64,000 nt of DNA from Mesorhizobium shangrilense (GCF_028826155.1 NZ_JAQGPN010000001.1:1989501-2053500), one strand, 5' to 3'; positions 26,052-35,429 are shown, counted from the first letter of the stretch. Numbers and translations are program-made. The notes: a model not told the origin generated them from the sequence alone.

Positions 26052-26962
26052 CGCGGAAGATCGTCGTTTCCGGCGGGACCGGCTTTGTCGGCCGCTTCAT
26101 CGTCGAACGCCTGCTCGCGGATGGTCATGCGGTGCGCGTGCTCGGCCGCACCGCGCCCCCGGACGGCTTCTTCACCGGGCCGGTCGAATTCGTCGCTGCC
26201 TCGCTCGAGCCGACGGCGATCGGTCCAAACCTGTTTGCGGATGCGGGTGCCTTCGTTCACGCCGCCTTCGACCACATTCCCGGAAAATACCGCGGCGGGG
26301 AGGGGAGCGATCCGGCGGGTTTCCGGCGGCTCAACATCGAGGGATCGGCGGCGATGTTCGACGCGGCGCGGGTCGCCGGGGTGGAGCGCGTCGTCTTCCT
26401 GTCGAGCCGTGCCGTCTACGGAACCCAGGCTGCCGGCGCGGTCCTCATGGAGGCGACCGAGCCGCGGCCGGACACGCTCTATGGCGAAGTAAAACTAGAG
26501 GCGGAGCGGCGGCTCCTCGCCATGGCCGGCGCCGGTTTCGCGCCGACGGTCCTGCGCGTCACCGGCGTCTACGGACCCGCTGGACCGGGACGCGCCCACA
26601 AATGGCAGCAGCTCTTCGCCGATTTCCTCGACGGGCAGCCCATCGCGCCGCGTGTCGCAACCGAGGTCCACGGCCAAGACGTCGCTTCCGCCGCATCGCT
26701 GATGCTGGCGCAGGAACCGCCTGTCGTATCCCGCCAGGTCTACAACGCTTCCGACATAGTGGTTGATCTCCACGACCTGCTTGGCATCGTTGCCCGGGTC
26801 GCCGGCGCTTCGGCTCTGCCGCCGGAACGGGCCGATGCCGCCCAGCTCAATGTCATGTCGACGGCCAGGCTGAAGCGTCTCGGCTGGCGTCCCGGCGGGG
26901 TGGCGCTGCTCGAGCGGAGCGTCGCGGAACTGGTGCGCATGATGCCGGTCCGCCCTGCCTGA
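26048..26962 (+). CDS. NAD(P)-dependent epimerase/reductase of the sqd cluster (SqdC-like position)
   Basis: 304 aa extended SDR: VVSGGTGFVGRFIVERLLADG (NAD motif), the active-site serine-type region LSSRAVYG, and Y-x-x-x-K in TLYGEVKLEAER. It is translationally coupled to sqdD by ATGA. In other bacteria sqdBDC ends with a reductase-like SqdC affecting sulfolipid intermediates, and this gene holds that place. The symbol is withheld because the match is positional. Confidence 0.82.
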   Translation: MTRKIVVSGGTGFVGRFIVERLLADGHAVRVLGRTAPPDGFFTGPVEFVAASLEPTAIGPNLFADAGAFVHAAFDHIPGKYRGGEGSDPAGFRRLNIEGSAAMFDAARVAGVERVVFLSSRAVYGTQAAGAVLMEATEPRPDTLYGEVKLEAERRLLAMAGAGFAPTVLRVTGVYGPAGPGRAHKWQQLFADFLDGQPIAPRVATEVHGQDVASAASLMLAQEPPVVSRQVYNASDIVVDLHDLLGIVARVAGASALPPERADAAQLNVMSTARLKRLGWRPGGVALLERSVAELVRMMPVRPA

Positions 26963-27049
26963 TCGACGCTCCCGTTCCTGTGGGTCTGCCCCTTGCCTAT
27001 CCGCGAGCGGCGTCGGATGGTGAGCCGTCAACCGTGCCGGGAGGAACGC

Positions 27050-27988
27050 GTGACGGTAGGCGTGATCATGAACCCGGTTGCCGGCGGCGGCAGGCTGAAG
27101 CAGGAGTGGCCCGGCATACGGGCCGAGCTGGAAGCCAGGATCGGGGTGTTCGAGCTGCGCGAAACGGGTGAGCCGGGTGACGCGGCGATCTTCGCACATG
27201 CCTTTGCTCTTTCCGGCTTCGAGAAGATCATCGCGGTGGGGGGCGACGGCACCGTCGGCGAGGTGGTCGACGGCCTGCTGATGGCGCGGGAGGAAGGTGC
27301 GGGCAAGGTCGAGCTCGGGGTGGTGCCGTGCGGCTCGGGTTCCGATTTTGCGCGGGGTCTCGGCCTGCCGCTCGAGCCCCTGGCCGCCGCGCGGCGCTTC
27401 GCCGACGGGGAGGCCCACGCCATCGACGTCGGCCGCGTGTGCTATGTCGGGGAGACCGGGCGGCTGGCGAGCCGGCACTTCGTCAACATCGCAAGCCTCG
27501 GCATATCGGGCCCGATCGCGCGCGCCGTGAATGACGACAGGCGCAAGGAGCGGGTGTCGGCCGAAGCGCTGTTCTACTGGCGCACCGTTTCCGAGCTAGT
27601 CCGCTACCGTTTTCGCCACGTCCGGATTACGATCGATGACCAGCCGCCCTTCGAGGCGCGGGTGGCCCTGGTCGCGGCCTCGAACGGAAAGTTTTTCGGC
27701 GGCGGCATGATGATCGCGCCGGACGCTGCGCCGGACGATGGCCTGCTCGACGTCGTCGTGCTCAGCAGCGCGAGCAAGCCTCGGCTGATCTGGGACCTTC
27801 GGCTCGTCTATGGGGGCCGTCATCGGCATCACCCCGCCATCACGATCCTGCGCGGCAGGCGCATCTCCGTCGAGCCGCTCGGCGACCCGCCGGACGACTG
27901 CGCGCTGGTCGAGGTCGACGGCGAGTGCCCCGGCCACATCCCGGCGACCTTCGAGATCCTGCCGAAAGCGCTTACGTTGAGATATTGA
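27050..27988 (+). CDS. Diacylglycerol kinase-family lipid kinase
   Basis: 312 aa. VIMNPVAGGGRLKQEWPGIR is the N-terminal loop, KIIAVGGDGTVGEVVDGLL the ATP-binding GGDGT motif, and PCGSGSDFARGLGLP the substrate loop (usually GTxNDFAR). A further ANGKFFGGGM-like segment and DDGLLDVVV complete the DAGK/YegS fold. It phosphorylates a membrane lipid or sphingoid base. GTG start with GGGAGG six bases upstream. Confidence 0.9.
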   Translation: MTVGVIMNPVAGGGRLKQEWPGIRAELEARIGVFELRETGEPGDAAIFAHAFALSGFEKIIAVGGDGTVGEVVDGLLMAREEGAGKVELGVVPCGSGSDFARGLGLPLEPLAAARRFADGEAHAIDVGRVCYVGETGRLASRHFVNIASLGISGPIARAVNDDRRKERVSAEALFYWRTVSELVRYRFRHVRITIDDQPPFEARVALVAASNGKFFGGGMMIAPDAAPDDGLLDVVVLSSASKPRLIWDLRLVYGGRHRHHPAITILRGRRISVEPLGDPPDDCALVEVDGECPGHIPATFEILPKALTLRY

Positions 27989-28089
27989 GTCAAGAGCCTC
28001 GCATTTTTGTTCACGGTGTTCGCGCGGTGAATCCGATCGACCAGGCAACCTATTGAACTATCAAGGAATCTGCTTCGGAGTGGGATGAC

Positions 28090-28596
28090 ATGGTGCAGAT
28101 CGTCTCCGGTGTTACCGATCGCCAGCTCGACGATGCCCGCGCCCTGATGCGGGCGTTCGTCGCCTGGCATCGCGAACGTCACGTCGAAGACCGTGCTCTG
28201 ATCGACGCCTATTTCGACGAAGACGAGTTCGCCGCGGAACTCGCTTCCTTACCCGGCAAGTACGGCCCTCCTGACGGGCGCCTCCTGCTCGCCTATGTCG
28301 ATGGCGAGGCAGCGGGGTGCGTTGCCCTGCGCGACCTTGGTGGCGGCATCTGCGAAATGAAACGGATGTTCGTGCCGGATAGGTTCCGCGGGAAGGGGAT
28401 AGGGTGGGCGCTTGCGGAGCGTGTCATCGAGGAGGCTCGCACGGCCGGCTACAGCCGCATGCGCCTCGACACCAGCAAAAGGCAGAACGAGGCCATGCGG
28501 CTCTACGAGCAGATTGGCTTCCACCGCACCGAGCCCTATTACGAGCTGCCTCCTGACCTCAGGGACTGGCTGGTGTTCTTCGAACGCGAGTTGTGA
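28090..28596 (+). CDS. GNAT N-acetyltransferase
   Basis: 168 aa single GNAT domain. The acetyl-CoA loop is MFVPDRFRGKGIGWALAERV (R/Q-x-x-G-x-G/A). The rest, LDTSKRQNEAMRLYEQIGF, is the usual end of the fold. It has an acidic N-terminal helical part. Acceptor unknown. It is convergent with the enolase-superfamily gene, ending 10 bases from it. Confidence 0.88.
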   Translation: MVQIVSGVTDRQLDDARALMRAFVAWHRERHVEDRALIDAYFDEDEFAAELASLPGKYGPPDGRLLLAYVDGEAAGCVALRDLGGGICEMKRMFVPDRFRGKGIGWALAERVIEEARTAGYSRMRLDTSKRQNEAMRLYEQIGFHRTEPYYELPPDLRDWLVFFEREL

Positions 28597-28605
28597 CGCC
28601 GCCGC

Positions 28606-29817
28606 TCAGGGGAACAGCGGGTCCTGCGCCATCTCGAGATGCAGCGCCGTGCCCATGTAGGGATGCGCCTCGCACACGCCCTCGTCGAGTTCCACGCCGA
28701 GGCCGGGTTCCTTCGACGGGATGACGTGGCCGTCCTGCCATTCGATCTTCCTCTTCAGCAACTGTTCGTGGAAGCCATCCCACTGCTTCAGCGACTCCAG
28801 GATCAGGAAGTTCGGCAGCGTGACCGCCAGCTGGATGTTGGCGGCCCCGACGATCGGCCCGCAATAGCAGTGCGGTGCGACCTGGATGTGGAAGGCTTCC
28901 GCCATGGCGGCGATCTTCTTGGTCTCGAGGATGCCGCCGGAGCGGCCAAGGTCCGGCTGCAGGATCGCCGCGGCGCGGTTCTCGATGACGCGCGCGAACT
29001 CCCACTTGGTCGTCAGCCGCTCGCCGGTGGCGATCGGGATTTTTGTCCCGCGCGCCACTTCGGCCATCACCTCCGGCATATCAGGCGGCACCGGCTCCTC
29101 GAACCAAAGCGGGTCGTAGGGCTCCAGCGCGCGCGCCATGCGCAGCGCGCCCGAGGCGGTGAACTGGCCGTGCGTGCCGAACAGGATGTCCGCGCCGTTG
29201 CCGACGGCCTCGCGGATGGCCTTCACCATACGGGCCGAGAGGTCGATGTCGACCAGCCGCGGCTGGTGACCGTCGAAGGCGGTGTAGGGGCCGGCGGGGT
29301 CGAGTTTTACCGCATCAAATCCCTGCGCCACGTAGAGCGACGCGCATTCGGCCGCCATGTCGGGATCGTTGTAGACGTTCTTCGGCCCGACATCCTCCGT
29401 GTGCACGCTGCCCGTGTGCGGGTAGAGGTAGGTATAGGAGCGGAGGGTCTCGTGCACCTGTCCGCCGAGCAGCTTGTAGACCGGCTTGCCGGCTTCCTTC
29501 CCGATGATGTCCCAGCAAGCCATCTCGAGCGCGGACACGCAGCCCTGCATGGAAACGTCGGGACGCTGGGTGAAGCCGGACGAATAGGCGCGGCGGAAGA
29601 AGGTCTCGATGTCGTGCGGGTCGCGTCCGATCAGATAGCGCGCCGCGCAGTCCTCGATCATCCGGGCGGTGACATGCGGCCCGAAGGTCGCGTTATAAGC
29701 CTCGCCATAGCCAACGACATTGGAGTCGGTGGTGAGACGCACGAAGATGAAATACTTGCCGCCGATGCCCGGCGGCGGATTGCCCACGACCCAGGTTTTT
29801 ACGTCGGTGATCTTCAT
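28606..29817 (-). CDS. Enolase-superfamily (mandelate racemase / sugar-acid dehydratase-like) enzyme
   Basis: 403 aa, with N-terminal capping domain and TIM barrel. Visible catalytic-type elements are FDAVKLDPAG (lysine strand), LFGTHGQFTASGALRM, WFEEPVPPDMPE and TGERLTTKWEF (metal glutamates), and the late His in VAPHCYCGP. The first metal ligand, normally Asp in a D-x-H-G motif, appears as G-T-H-G. Members mostly dehydrate or isomerise acid sugars. It lies 54 bases from a GMC oxidoreductase on the same strand, suggesting a small catabolic unit. Confidence 0.87.
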   Translation of the reverse strand: MKITDVKTWVVGNPPPGIGGKYFIFVRLTTDSNVVGYGEAYNATFGPHVTARMIEDCAARYLIGRDPHDIETFFRRAYSSGFTQRPDVSMQGCVSALEMACWDIIGKEAGKPVYKLLGGQVHETLRSYTYLYPHTGSVHTEDVGPKNVYNDPDMAAECASLYVAQGFDAVKLDPAGPYTAFDGHQPRLVDIDLSARMVKAIREAVGNGADILFGTHGQFTASGALRMARALEPYDPLWFEEPVPPDMPEVMAEVARGTKIPIATGERLTTKWEFARVIENRAAAILQPDLGRSGGILETKKIAAMAEAFHIQVAPHCYCGPIVGAANIQLAVTLPNFLILESLKQWDGFHEQLLKRKIEWQDGHVIPSKEPGLGVELDEGVCEAHPYMGTALHLEMAQDPLFP

Positions 29818-29840
29818 GTCTGACCCTCGAAGGTTGGCGA

Positions 29841-29868
29841 TTCCTCTCCCAAGGATGGGGGAGAGGAA
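29841..29868. repeat. 10-bp inverted repeat between the GMC and enolase genes
   Basis: TTCCTCTCCC and its complement (29841-29850 with 29859-29868) have an 8-base loop. There is no T-run; it could be an mRNA processing hairpin within an operon or a trace of the intergenic repeat family. Confidence 0.4.
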
Positions 29869-29871
29869 GCC

Positions 29872-31488
29872 CTACTCGCTATCCTCCAACACCACCTCCG
29901 CGCCCTTCCATCCGGTCATGATCGACGGGGCGTTGGTGTTGCCGGAAATGTTCTCGGGGAAGATGGACGCATCGATGACGCGAAGTCCACCCAGCCCATG
30001 AACCCTGAGTCGCGCATCCACGACCGATTTCGCTGGATCGGGCCCCATGCGGCAGGTCGAGACCGGATGATAGACGGTCCCCGACCGCTTCCTGAAATCC
30101 TGAATCAGGTCGTCGTCCGATGTCACTGAAGGACCTGGCAAAATCTCCTCCTCGATGAACTCCGCCAGGGCCGGCTGGGCGGCGATCCTGCGGACGAACT
30201 TTACCGCCGCCAGCATCTCCGCGACATCGTGGTCCGTCGCGTAGGCATTTGCGACGATCTGCGGATACTGCCGGGAATCCCTGGAACGGATCATGATCTC
30301 GCCACGGCTTGTCGGCCGGCAATTCGACAGGCCGATGGAGAAGCCAGGCCACGGGTCGGGCGTCAGGATCGGCCGCTCTCCACTCTTCGGGATGACGGTC
30401 GAGAAGGCCTGGAAGTAGAGCTGCATGTTGGGCCGCGCCTCGCCGGCATCGGTGCGGAAGAAGCCGCCCGCATTGTTCATCGACAGCGACAGCGGCCCCT
30501 TGCGCAGCAGCAGGTACTGCATGCCGACGAGCGCCTTGCCCCACCATGGCCGCAGCAGCTGGTTGAGCGTCGCCGTGCGGGCCCTGAACGTGTAGTTGAT
30601 GCCGAGGTGGTCCTGCAGGTTGCGCCCGACATTCTCGTTTGCATGGAGCACGTCTATCCCGAGCCCCCCGAGATGGTTGCCCGGACCTACGCCCGAAAGC
30701 TGGAGCAGTTGCGGCGAGTTCACCGAACCCGCGGACACGATCACCTCGCGGCCAGCCCGGACAGTTTGCGTGCGGCCGCCCTGCTCGTACTCCACGCCGA
30801 CCGCGCGCTTTCCTTCGAACAGGATCCTGGTCGCCAGCGCGTTCATCTCGACGCGCACGTTCGTACGCTTCATCGCCGGCCGCAGGAAGGCGCGCGCCGC
30901 CGACATGCGGCGGCCGTCCTTTGTCGAGATCTGGTAGATGCCGACGCCTTCCTGCGTGGCGCCGTTGAAATCGGGGTTGAAGGGGAGGCCGGCCTGCTCG
31001 GCGGCCTTCAGGTAGCGCCGGGTCAGCGGGTGGACGTCGGCCGAGCAGTCGGTCACGTGGACGGGGCCGCGCACACCGCGCCAGTCATCCGCGCCGGCCT
31101 GGTTGTCCTCGATCGCCTTGAAGGCGGGCAGCAGGTCGGCATAGCTCCAGCCGGAATTGCCCGCGGCCGCCCAGGAATCGTAGTCGGCGGGATGCCCCCT
31201 GATCCACACCATGGCGTTGATCGAACTCGAGCCGCCGAGCAATTTTCCCCGCGGCCAGTGGTCGGCATTGCCGGCGAGGCCGGGGTCCGGTTCGGTCCTG
31301 TAGTTCCAGTTGACCGCCGGGTCGAAGAACGTCTTGCCGTAGCCGAGCGGCATCTGCACGTAGAAGCGCCGGTCGCTTCCGCCCGCCTCAAGCACCAGGA
31401 CGGAATGGCGTCCGCTGGCCGACAGTCTTTCTGCGACCACCGATCCGGCAGACCCGGAACCGACGATGACGAAGTCGTAAGTCTGCAT
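29872..31488 (-). CDS. GMC-family FAD-dependent oxidoreductase (choline dehydrogenase-like)
   Basis: 538 aa. The Rossmann motif FVIVGSGSAGSVVAERLS binds FAD. GGSSSINAMVWIRGHPADYD is GMC signature 1, VIVSAGSVNSPQLLQLSGVG is signature 2, and the catalytic pair is His in YHPVSTCRMG and Asn in SGNTNAPSIMTG. It oxidises an alcohol. Substrate specificity is not readable; position beside a sugar-acid enzyme hints at carbohydrate or polyol use. Transcribed towards the enolase-type gene. Confidence 0.92.
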   Translation of the reverse strand: MQTYDFVIVGSGSAGSVVAERLSASGRHSVLVLEAGGSDRRFYVQMPLGYGKTFFDPAVNWNYRTEPDPGLAGNADHWPRGKLLGGSSSINAMVWIRGHPADYDSWAAAGNSGWSYADLLPAFKAIEDNQAGADDWRGVRGPVHVTDCSADVHPLTRRYLKAAEQAGLPFNPDFNGATQEGVGIYQISTKDGRRMSAARAFLRPAMKRTNVRVEMNALATRILFEGKRAVGVEYEQGGRTQTVRAGREVIVSAGSVNSPQLLQLSGVGPGNHLGGLGIDVLHANENVGRNLQDHLGINYTFRARTATLNQLLRPWWGKALVGMQYLLLRKGPLSLSMNNAGGFFRTDAGEARPNMQLYFQAFSTVIPKSGERPILTPDPWPGFSIGLSNCRPTSRGEIMIRSRDSRQYPQIVANAYATDHDVAEMLAAVKFVRRIAAQPALAEFIEEEILPGPSVTSDDDLIQDFRKRSGTVYHPVSTCRMGPDPAKSVVDARLRVHGLGGLRVIDASIFPENISGNTNAPSIMTGWKGAEVVLEDSE

Positions 31489-31674
31489 TCGCTGCTTTGG
31501 TCCGGCTGTCGCTGAAGCCGAGACTAGCGGGCTCCGCGCAGGCGGTCATCGCGCCATCCGGCATTGCCTGTGACAAAAACGACGGCGTCGCGAGCCGCTT
31601 TGGCGGGCTCGACGTCGCGTTGACCAGAACACTGCCGCCCGCTAGGCATTTTTCTGCAGAAACAGGAGTGGCTC

Positions 31675-32073
31675 GTGGTTCACTACGCCGACGGACAGAC
31701 CCCCACCGGAGAGCTTACGCTCCGAACGCTGGCGATGCCATCGGACGCCAATGCGGCGATGGACATCTTTGGCGGCTGGGTGATGGCGCAGATGGACCTT
31801 GCCTGCGGCATCCGCGCCGCCGAGCGCGCCAAGGGCAGGGTGGTCACGGCCGCGGTGAAGGAGATGTCGTTCGCCAAGCCGATGAAGATCGGCGACACGC
31901 TCTGCATCTACACCCACATCACCCGGATCGGGCGGACCTCTATGACCCTCAAGGTGGAGGCGTGGGCGCAGCGCTATCTGAGCGACCTCATGGAAAAGGT
32001 GACGGACGCCGATTTCGTCATGGTGGCGCTCGACAACGATCGCAAGCCGAAACCGGTGCCGCCGGAAAGCTAG
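31675..32073 (+). CDS. Acyl-CoA thioesterase (YciA-type hotdog)
   Basis: 132 aa hotdog-fold enzyme. NAAMDIFGGWVMAQMDLACG contains the catalytic Asp region, GRVVTAAVKEMSFAKPMKIGD the next strands. It hydrolyses acyl-CoA, often in fatty-acid or polyhydroxyalkanoate turnover. GTG start at 31675 with AGGAG upstream. Confidence 0.9.
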   Translation: MVHYADGQTPTGELTLRTLAMPSDANAAMDIFGGWVMAQMDLACGIRAAERAKGRVVTAAVKEMSFAKPMKIGDTLCIYTHITRIGRTSMTLKVEAWAQRYLSDLMEKVTDADFVMVALDNDRKPKPVPPES

Positions 32074-32188
32074 GACGTCTCGGGCGCGGTCAACCGCGCG
32101 CTGCGGAGGGATCTTGCTTTGCCGTCGCGGCCGATGCGGCCTATATCGCCGCTGGGAGGATCGCGAAGCCAGCAGGAGAGATGAGCAA

Positions 32189-32950
32189 TTGAGCAACATG
32201 ACCCGCCGACAGGTCGCCACCGGCCTGGGATTGCTTGGGATGATGCTTTCGTCGGGCATCGCAAGCGCGAAGCCCCGCACGATCGAGGGGACAGTGATGT
32301 ATCGCGAGCGGATGGCCTTGCCGCCGAACGCCGTGGTCGAGGTCCGGCTGCTTGACGTCTCGCTGGCGGATGCGCCCTCGCGGACGATCGCAACGACCAC
32401 GGTGCGGCCGAGGGGCCAGGTGCCGATCCGCTACCGGCTCCGCTTCGACGATTCCACGATCAAGCCGCGCCGGCGCTACGCGCTGCAGGCGCAGATCACG
32501 GTCGACGACCGGCTCTGGTTCACGTCGACCACCCACCATCCCGTCTTCACGGGAGGGCGGGATCAGACCGATATCATGGTCCAGCGCGTCGCAGAAGAAC
32601 CGGGCAAGGATGCCGCGCGAAGCCCGGCCGGCCGCTGGCTGGCCGAGGACATCCGCGGGCGCGGGGTCATCGACAACCTGCAGACCGTGCTCGTGATCGC
32701 CAGAGACGGCAGGGTGTCGGGAACCGGCGGCTGCAACCGCCTGACGGGATCCGCAAAAATTTCCGGAAACCGCATTTCCTTCGGCCAGGTCGCCAGCACC
32801 CAGATGGCCTGCGTGCCGGCCGCGATGGACCAGGAGGGCAAGTTCTTCGCCGCGTTGAGGGACGTCCGCTCCTGGCGCACCGACGCCCGCGGCAAGCTGC
32901 AACTGCTCGACGCGCGCCGCAGGCCGATCATCGTCCTGGCGCGCATGTAG
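32189..32950 (+). CDS. Secreted YbaY-like plus META-domain protein
   Basis: 253 aa. A twin-arginine-looking start (TRRQVATGLGLLGMMLSSGIASA) leads a YbaY/YscW-like beta domain (EGTVMYRERMALPPNAVVEV) and a C-terminal META/HslJ domain (AGRWLAEDIRGRGVIDN, GTGGCNRLTG, TQMACVPAAMDQEG). META domains occur in heat-shock or antibiotic-tolerance proteins. TTG 32189 has GGAG at good distance; ATG 32198 is an alternative. Predicted periplasmic. Confidence 0.82.
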   Translation: MSNMTRRQVATGLGLLGMMLSSGIASAKPRTIEGTVMYRERMALPPNAVVEVRLLDVSLADAPSRTIATTTVRPRGQVPIRYRLRFDDSTIKPRRRYALQAQITVDDRLWFTSTTHHPVFTGGRDQTDIMVQRVAEEPGKDAARSPAGRWLAEDIRGRGVIDNLQTVLVIARDGRVSGTGGCNRLTGSAKISGNRISFGQVASTQMACVPAAMDQEGKFFAALRDVRSWRTDARGKLQLLDARRRPIIVLARM

Positions 32951-32957
32951 CCCGCTT

Positions 32958-33362
32958 TCAGCTGGCGGCGGCCAGCCCCAGGGGTTTGTCGGGCTGCGAG
33001 GACGCAGCCCGCTCGAACCGGCGCTTGGCCTCGTCCATGCGCTCACGGTTGGCCTTCGCCCATTCGATGAGGCCATGGACGGGCTCCAGCAGGTCGCGGC
33101 CGAGATCGGTCAGCGCATATTCGACGCGCGGCGGCACGGTCGGATAGACGGTGCGGGTCACGAAGCCGTCCTGCTCCAGATCGCGCAGCGTCGTCGTCAG
33201 CATCTTCTGCGAGATGTTGCCGATGGTGCGGCGCAGTTCGTTGAAGCGCATGGCGCCCTCGCCGAGCTGGCTGACGACGAGCACGGTCCACTTGTCGCCG
33301 AGGCGCTGCAGCACGTCGCTGATGGCGCGGCAGTCGGGATGGTCACGGTGCCTAGGTTTCAA
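32958..33362 (-). CDS. HxlR-family transcriptional regulator
   Basis: 134 aa winged helix. The HxlR opening is DCRAISDVLQRLGDKWTVLV, followed by MRFNELRRTIGNISQKMLTTTL (recognition helix) and PRVEYALTDLG (wing). It probably senses redox or reactive carbonyl signals; the HxlR cysteine sits in the N-terminal segment HPDCRA. It is divergent from an FMN reductase gene that it most likely controls via the palindrome between them. Confidence 0.9.
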   Translation of the reverse strand: MKPRHRDHPDCRAISDVLQRLGDKWTVLVVSQLGEGAMRFNELRRTIGNISQKMLTTTLRDLEQDGFVTRTVYPTVPPRVEYALTDLGRDLLEPVHGLIEWAKANRERMDEAKRRFERAASSQPDKPLGLAAAS

Positions 33363-33409
33363 GAAAGTGCCTCCTTGCGGCTTCTGCAGTCACTCTCCTA
33401 TGTAGTGCA

Positions 33410-33426
33410 GGTATCCAACGGATACC
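33410..33426. promoter_or_regulatory. Candidate HxlR operator
   Basis: A perfect inverted repeat GGTATCC-aac-GGATACC lies in the divergent hxlR / FMN-reductase region, 27 bases before the reductase ATG. Confidence 0.6.
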
Positions 33427-33452
33427 ACCTTTGTCCCAAGAGAGGTTATACC

Positions 33453-34052
33453 ATGCCCAAGCCCAAGATCGGGATCGTGGTCGGTTCGGTCCGCCCGAAT
33501 CGCTTCGCCGATCATCCCACCAAGTGGATCGCCGAGATCGCCAGGAGCCATCCGGAACTCGAGTTCGAAATCGTCGACCTCAAGGATTATCCGCTGCCGC
33601 TCTTCAACGAAGTCGCGTCGTCCCTCTATGTCCCCTCGACGAGTGAAGTCGCCCAGAAGTGGCAGCGCAAGATCGACAGCCTCGATGGCTTCATCTTCAC
33701 GGCGGCCGAGTACAGCCGCGGCCCGACCGCAGCGCTGAAGAACGCGCTCGACTACGCCTATACCGAGTGGAACCGCAAGCCGGCCGCTTTCGTCGGCTAC
33801 GGCGGCGTCGGCGGCGCCCGCGCCATCGAGCAACTGCGGCTTCACGCCATCGAGCTCCAGATGGTTCCGATCCGCAATGCGGTGCACATCGTCTGGGCAG
33901 ATATGTTCCAGGTCATGCAGGGCGAGAAGAAGCTCGAGGAGTTCGAGCACCTCAACGCCGCGGCGCAGACCATGCTCAACGAATTCTCGTGGTGGGCCAA
34001 GCTGCTCAAGAAGGCCCGCGAAGATGACGCGCGGACCGCTCAGGCGGCCTGA
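33453..34052 (+). CDS. NADPH-dependent FMN reductase
   Basis: 199 aa flavodoxin-like reductase. IGIVVGSVRPNRFADHPTKW is the phosphate-binding loop of FMN, FTAAEYSRGPTAALKNALDY the second FMN segment, and FVGYGGVGGARAIEQLR the third. It reduces quinones, azo dyes or chromate in relatives. AGAGG precedes the ATG. A bidirectional terminator separates it from the CNNM gene. Confidence 0.92.
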   Translation: MPKPKIGIVVGSVRPNRFADHPTKWIAEIARSHPELEFEIVDLKDYPLPLFNEVASSLYVPSTSEVAQKWQRKIDSLDGFIFTAAEYSRGPTAALKNALDYAYTEWNRKPAAFVGYGGVGGARAIEQLRLHAIELQMVPIRNAVHIVWADMFQVMQGEKKLEEFEHLNAAAQTMLNEFSWWAKLLKKAREDDARTAQAA

Positions 34053-34078
34053 TGCCTGTCTACTGACGATTGATGTTC

Positions 34079-34106
34079 GAGGGCGGCCTTGCCGCCCTCA
34101 TTTGTT
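34079..34106. terminator. Bidirectional terminator
   Basis: GAGGGCGGC and its complement (34079-34087 with 34091-34099) are followed by ATTTGTTT on the plus strand. It lies between convergent genes. Confidence 0.8.
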
Positions 34107-35429
34107 TCAGGCCCGCGCCCGCTCGCGCCGGCCCGCAGACAGGCGCGAGGCCAGGACCTTGTCGATGCGCCGACCGTCGAGGTCGACCACCTCGAAGCGC
34201 CAGCCCTGCGCGTCGACCGTCTCTCCCGTGGTCGGGAGGTGGTGGAGGTGGGACAGTACGAACCCCGCCAGCGTCTCGTAATCACGATTCTCGGGCAGAT
34301 CGATGTCGAGCTGGTCCGCCATCTCGTCGGCCGGCATATAGCCGGCGAGCAGCCACGAGCCATCGTCGCGCTGCACGGCGGTTTCCTCGCCTTCCTCGAT
34401 ATCGGCGCGAAACACGCCGGTGATCGCCTCGAGGATGTCGGCCGGCGTCACCAACCCCTCGAAATGTCCGTACTCGTCGTGGACGAGCGCCACCGGGGTA
34501 TCGGATTCACGCAGCGTCGCGAGCACGTCAAGCGCATCGGCCTGATCGTGGACGATCGGCGCGCTGCGCAGGTGCTTGCGCACGTCGAGCGGCTTGCCGG
34601 CGAGCAGCGCGGCCAGCACGTCGCGCGAGGCGACGACGCCGACCATGGCGTCGACCGTGCCTTCACCGGCGGGCAGGCGCGAGTGCGCCGTCTCGATGAG
34701 CGTCTTGCGGATCGCGGCCTCATCGGCGTTGAGGTTGAGCCAGTCGACCTCGGTGCGCGGCGTCATGACGGCGCGCACGGCGCGGTCGCCCAGCCGCATC
34801 ACGCCGGCGATCATGCGGCGCTCGTCGGATTCGATGGTGCCGTGATGCTCGGCCTCGGCGACCAGCATCTTGATCTCCTCGTCGGTGACCTTCTCCTCGG
34901 ACTCGCCCTTCTGGCCGAGAAGCCAGAGCACGGCGCGGCCGGAGAAATCGAGCAGGTAGACGAGCGGCGCCGCCACCTTGGCGAGAATCGCCATCGCGGG
35001 AGCGACCTTCACCGCGATGCCTTCGGCGTTGCGAAGCGCGAGCTGCTTTGGAACCAGTTCGCCCACGATCAGGGACGCATAGGTGATCAGCGCCACCACG
35101 AGGCCGACGCCAAGGGTGCTGGAGACGCCAGGCGATATGCCGCTCTCGATGAGGACCCGGCTCAGGCGGTCGCCGAGCGTGGCTCCGGAGAAGGCGCCGG
35201 ACAGGACGCCGACGAGCGTGATGCCGATCTGCACGGTGGAGAGAAACCGGCCGGGATTTGCAGCCAGTTCCAATGCCTTGGAGGCACCCTTGACCTTCCG
35301 TTCAACCATCGCCTTGAGGCGCGCCGGTCGGGAGGAGACGACAGCCAGTTCCGACATTGCCAGCAGGCCGTTCACGAATATGAGGACGACCACAATGCCG
35401 ATTTCGACGTATACCATGATGCGTTTCAA
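34107..35429 (-). CDS. CNNM/CorC-type membrane protein (hemolysin-family ion transporter)
   Basis: 440 aa. The N-terminal CNNM (DUF21) membrane domain (EIGIVVVLIFVNGLLAMSEL, VGVLSGAFSGATLGDRLS, ASLIVGELVPKQLALRN) is followed by a CBS pair (VMTPRTEVDWLNL, and SDTPVALVHDEYGHFEGLVT) and a C-terminal CorC_HlyC domain. Linked to Mg or Co homeostasis in bacteria; transport remains inferred. Convergent with the FMN reductase. Confidence 0.9.
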   Translation of the reverse strand: MKRIMVYVEIGIVVVLIFVNGLLAMSELAVVSSRPARLKAMVERKVKGASKALELAANPGRFLSTVQIGITLVGVLSGAFSGATLGDRLSRVLIESGISPGVSSTLGVGLVVALITYASLIVGELVPKQLALRNAEGIAVKVAPAMAILAKVAAPLVYLLDFSGRAVLWLLGQKGESEEKVTDEEIKMLVAEAEHHGTIESDERRMIAGVMRLGDRAVRAVMTPRTEVDWLNLNADEAAIRKTLIETAHSRLPAGEGTVDAMVGVVASRDVLAALLAGKPLDVRKHLRSAPIVHDQADALDVLATLRESDTPVALVHDEYGHFEGLVTPADILEAITGVFRADIEEGEETAVQRDDGSWLLAGYMPADEMADQLDIDLPENRDYETLAGFVLSHLHHLPTTGETVDAQGWRFEVVDLDGRRIDKVLASRLSAGRRERARA

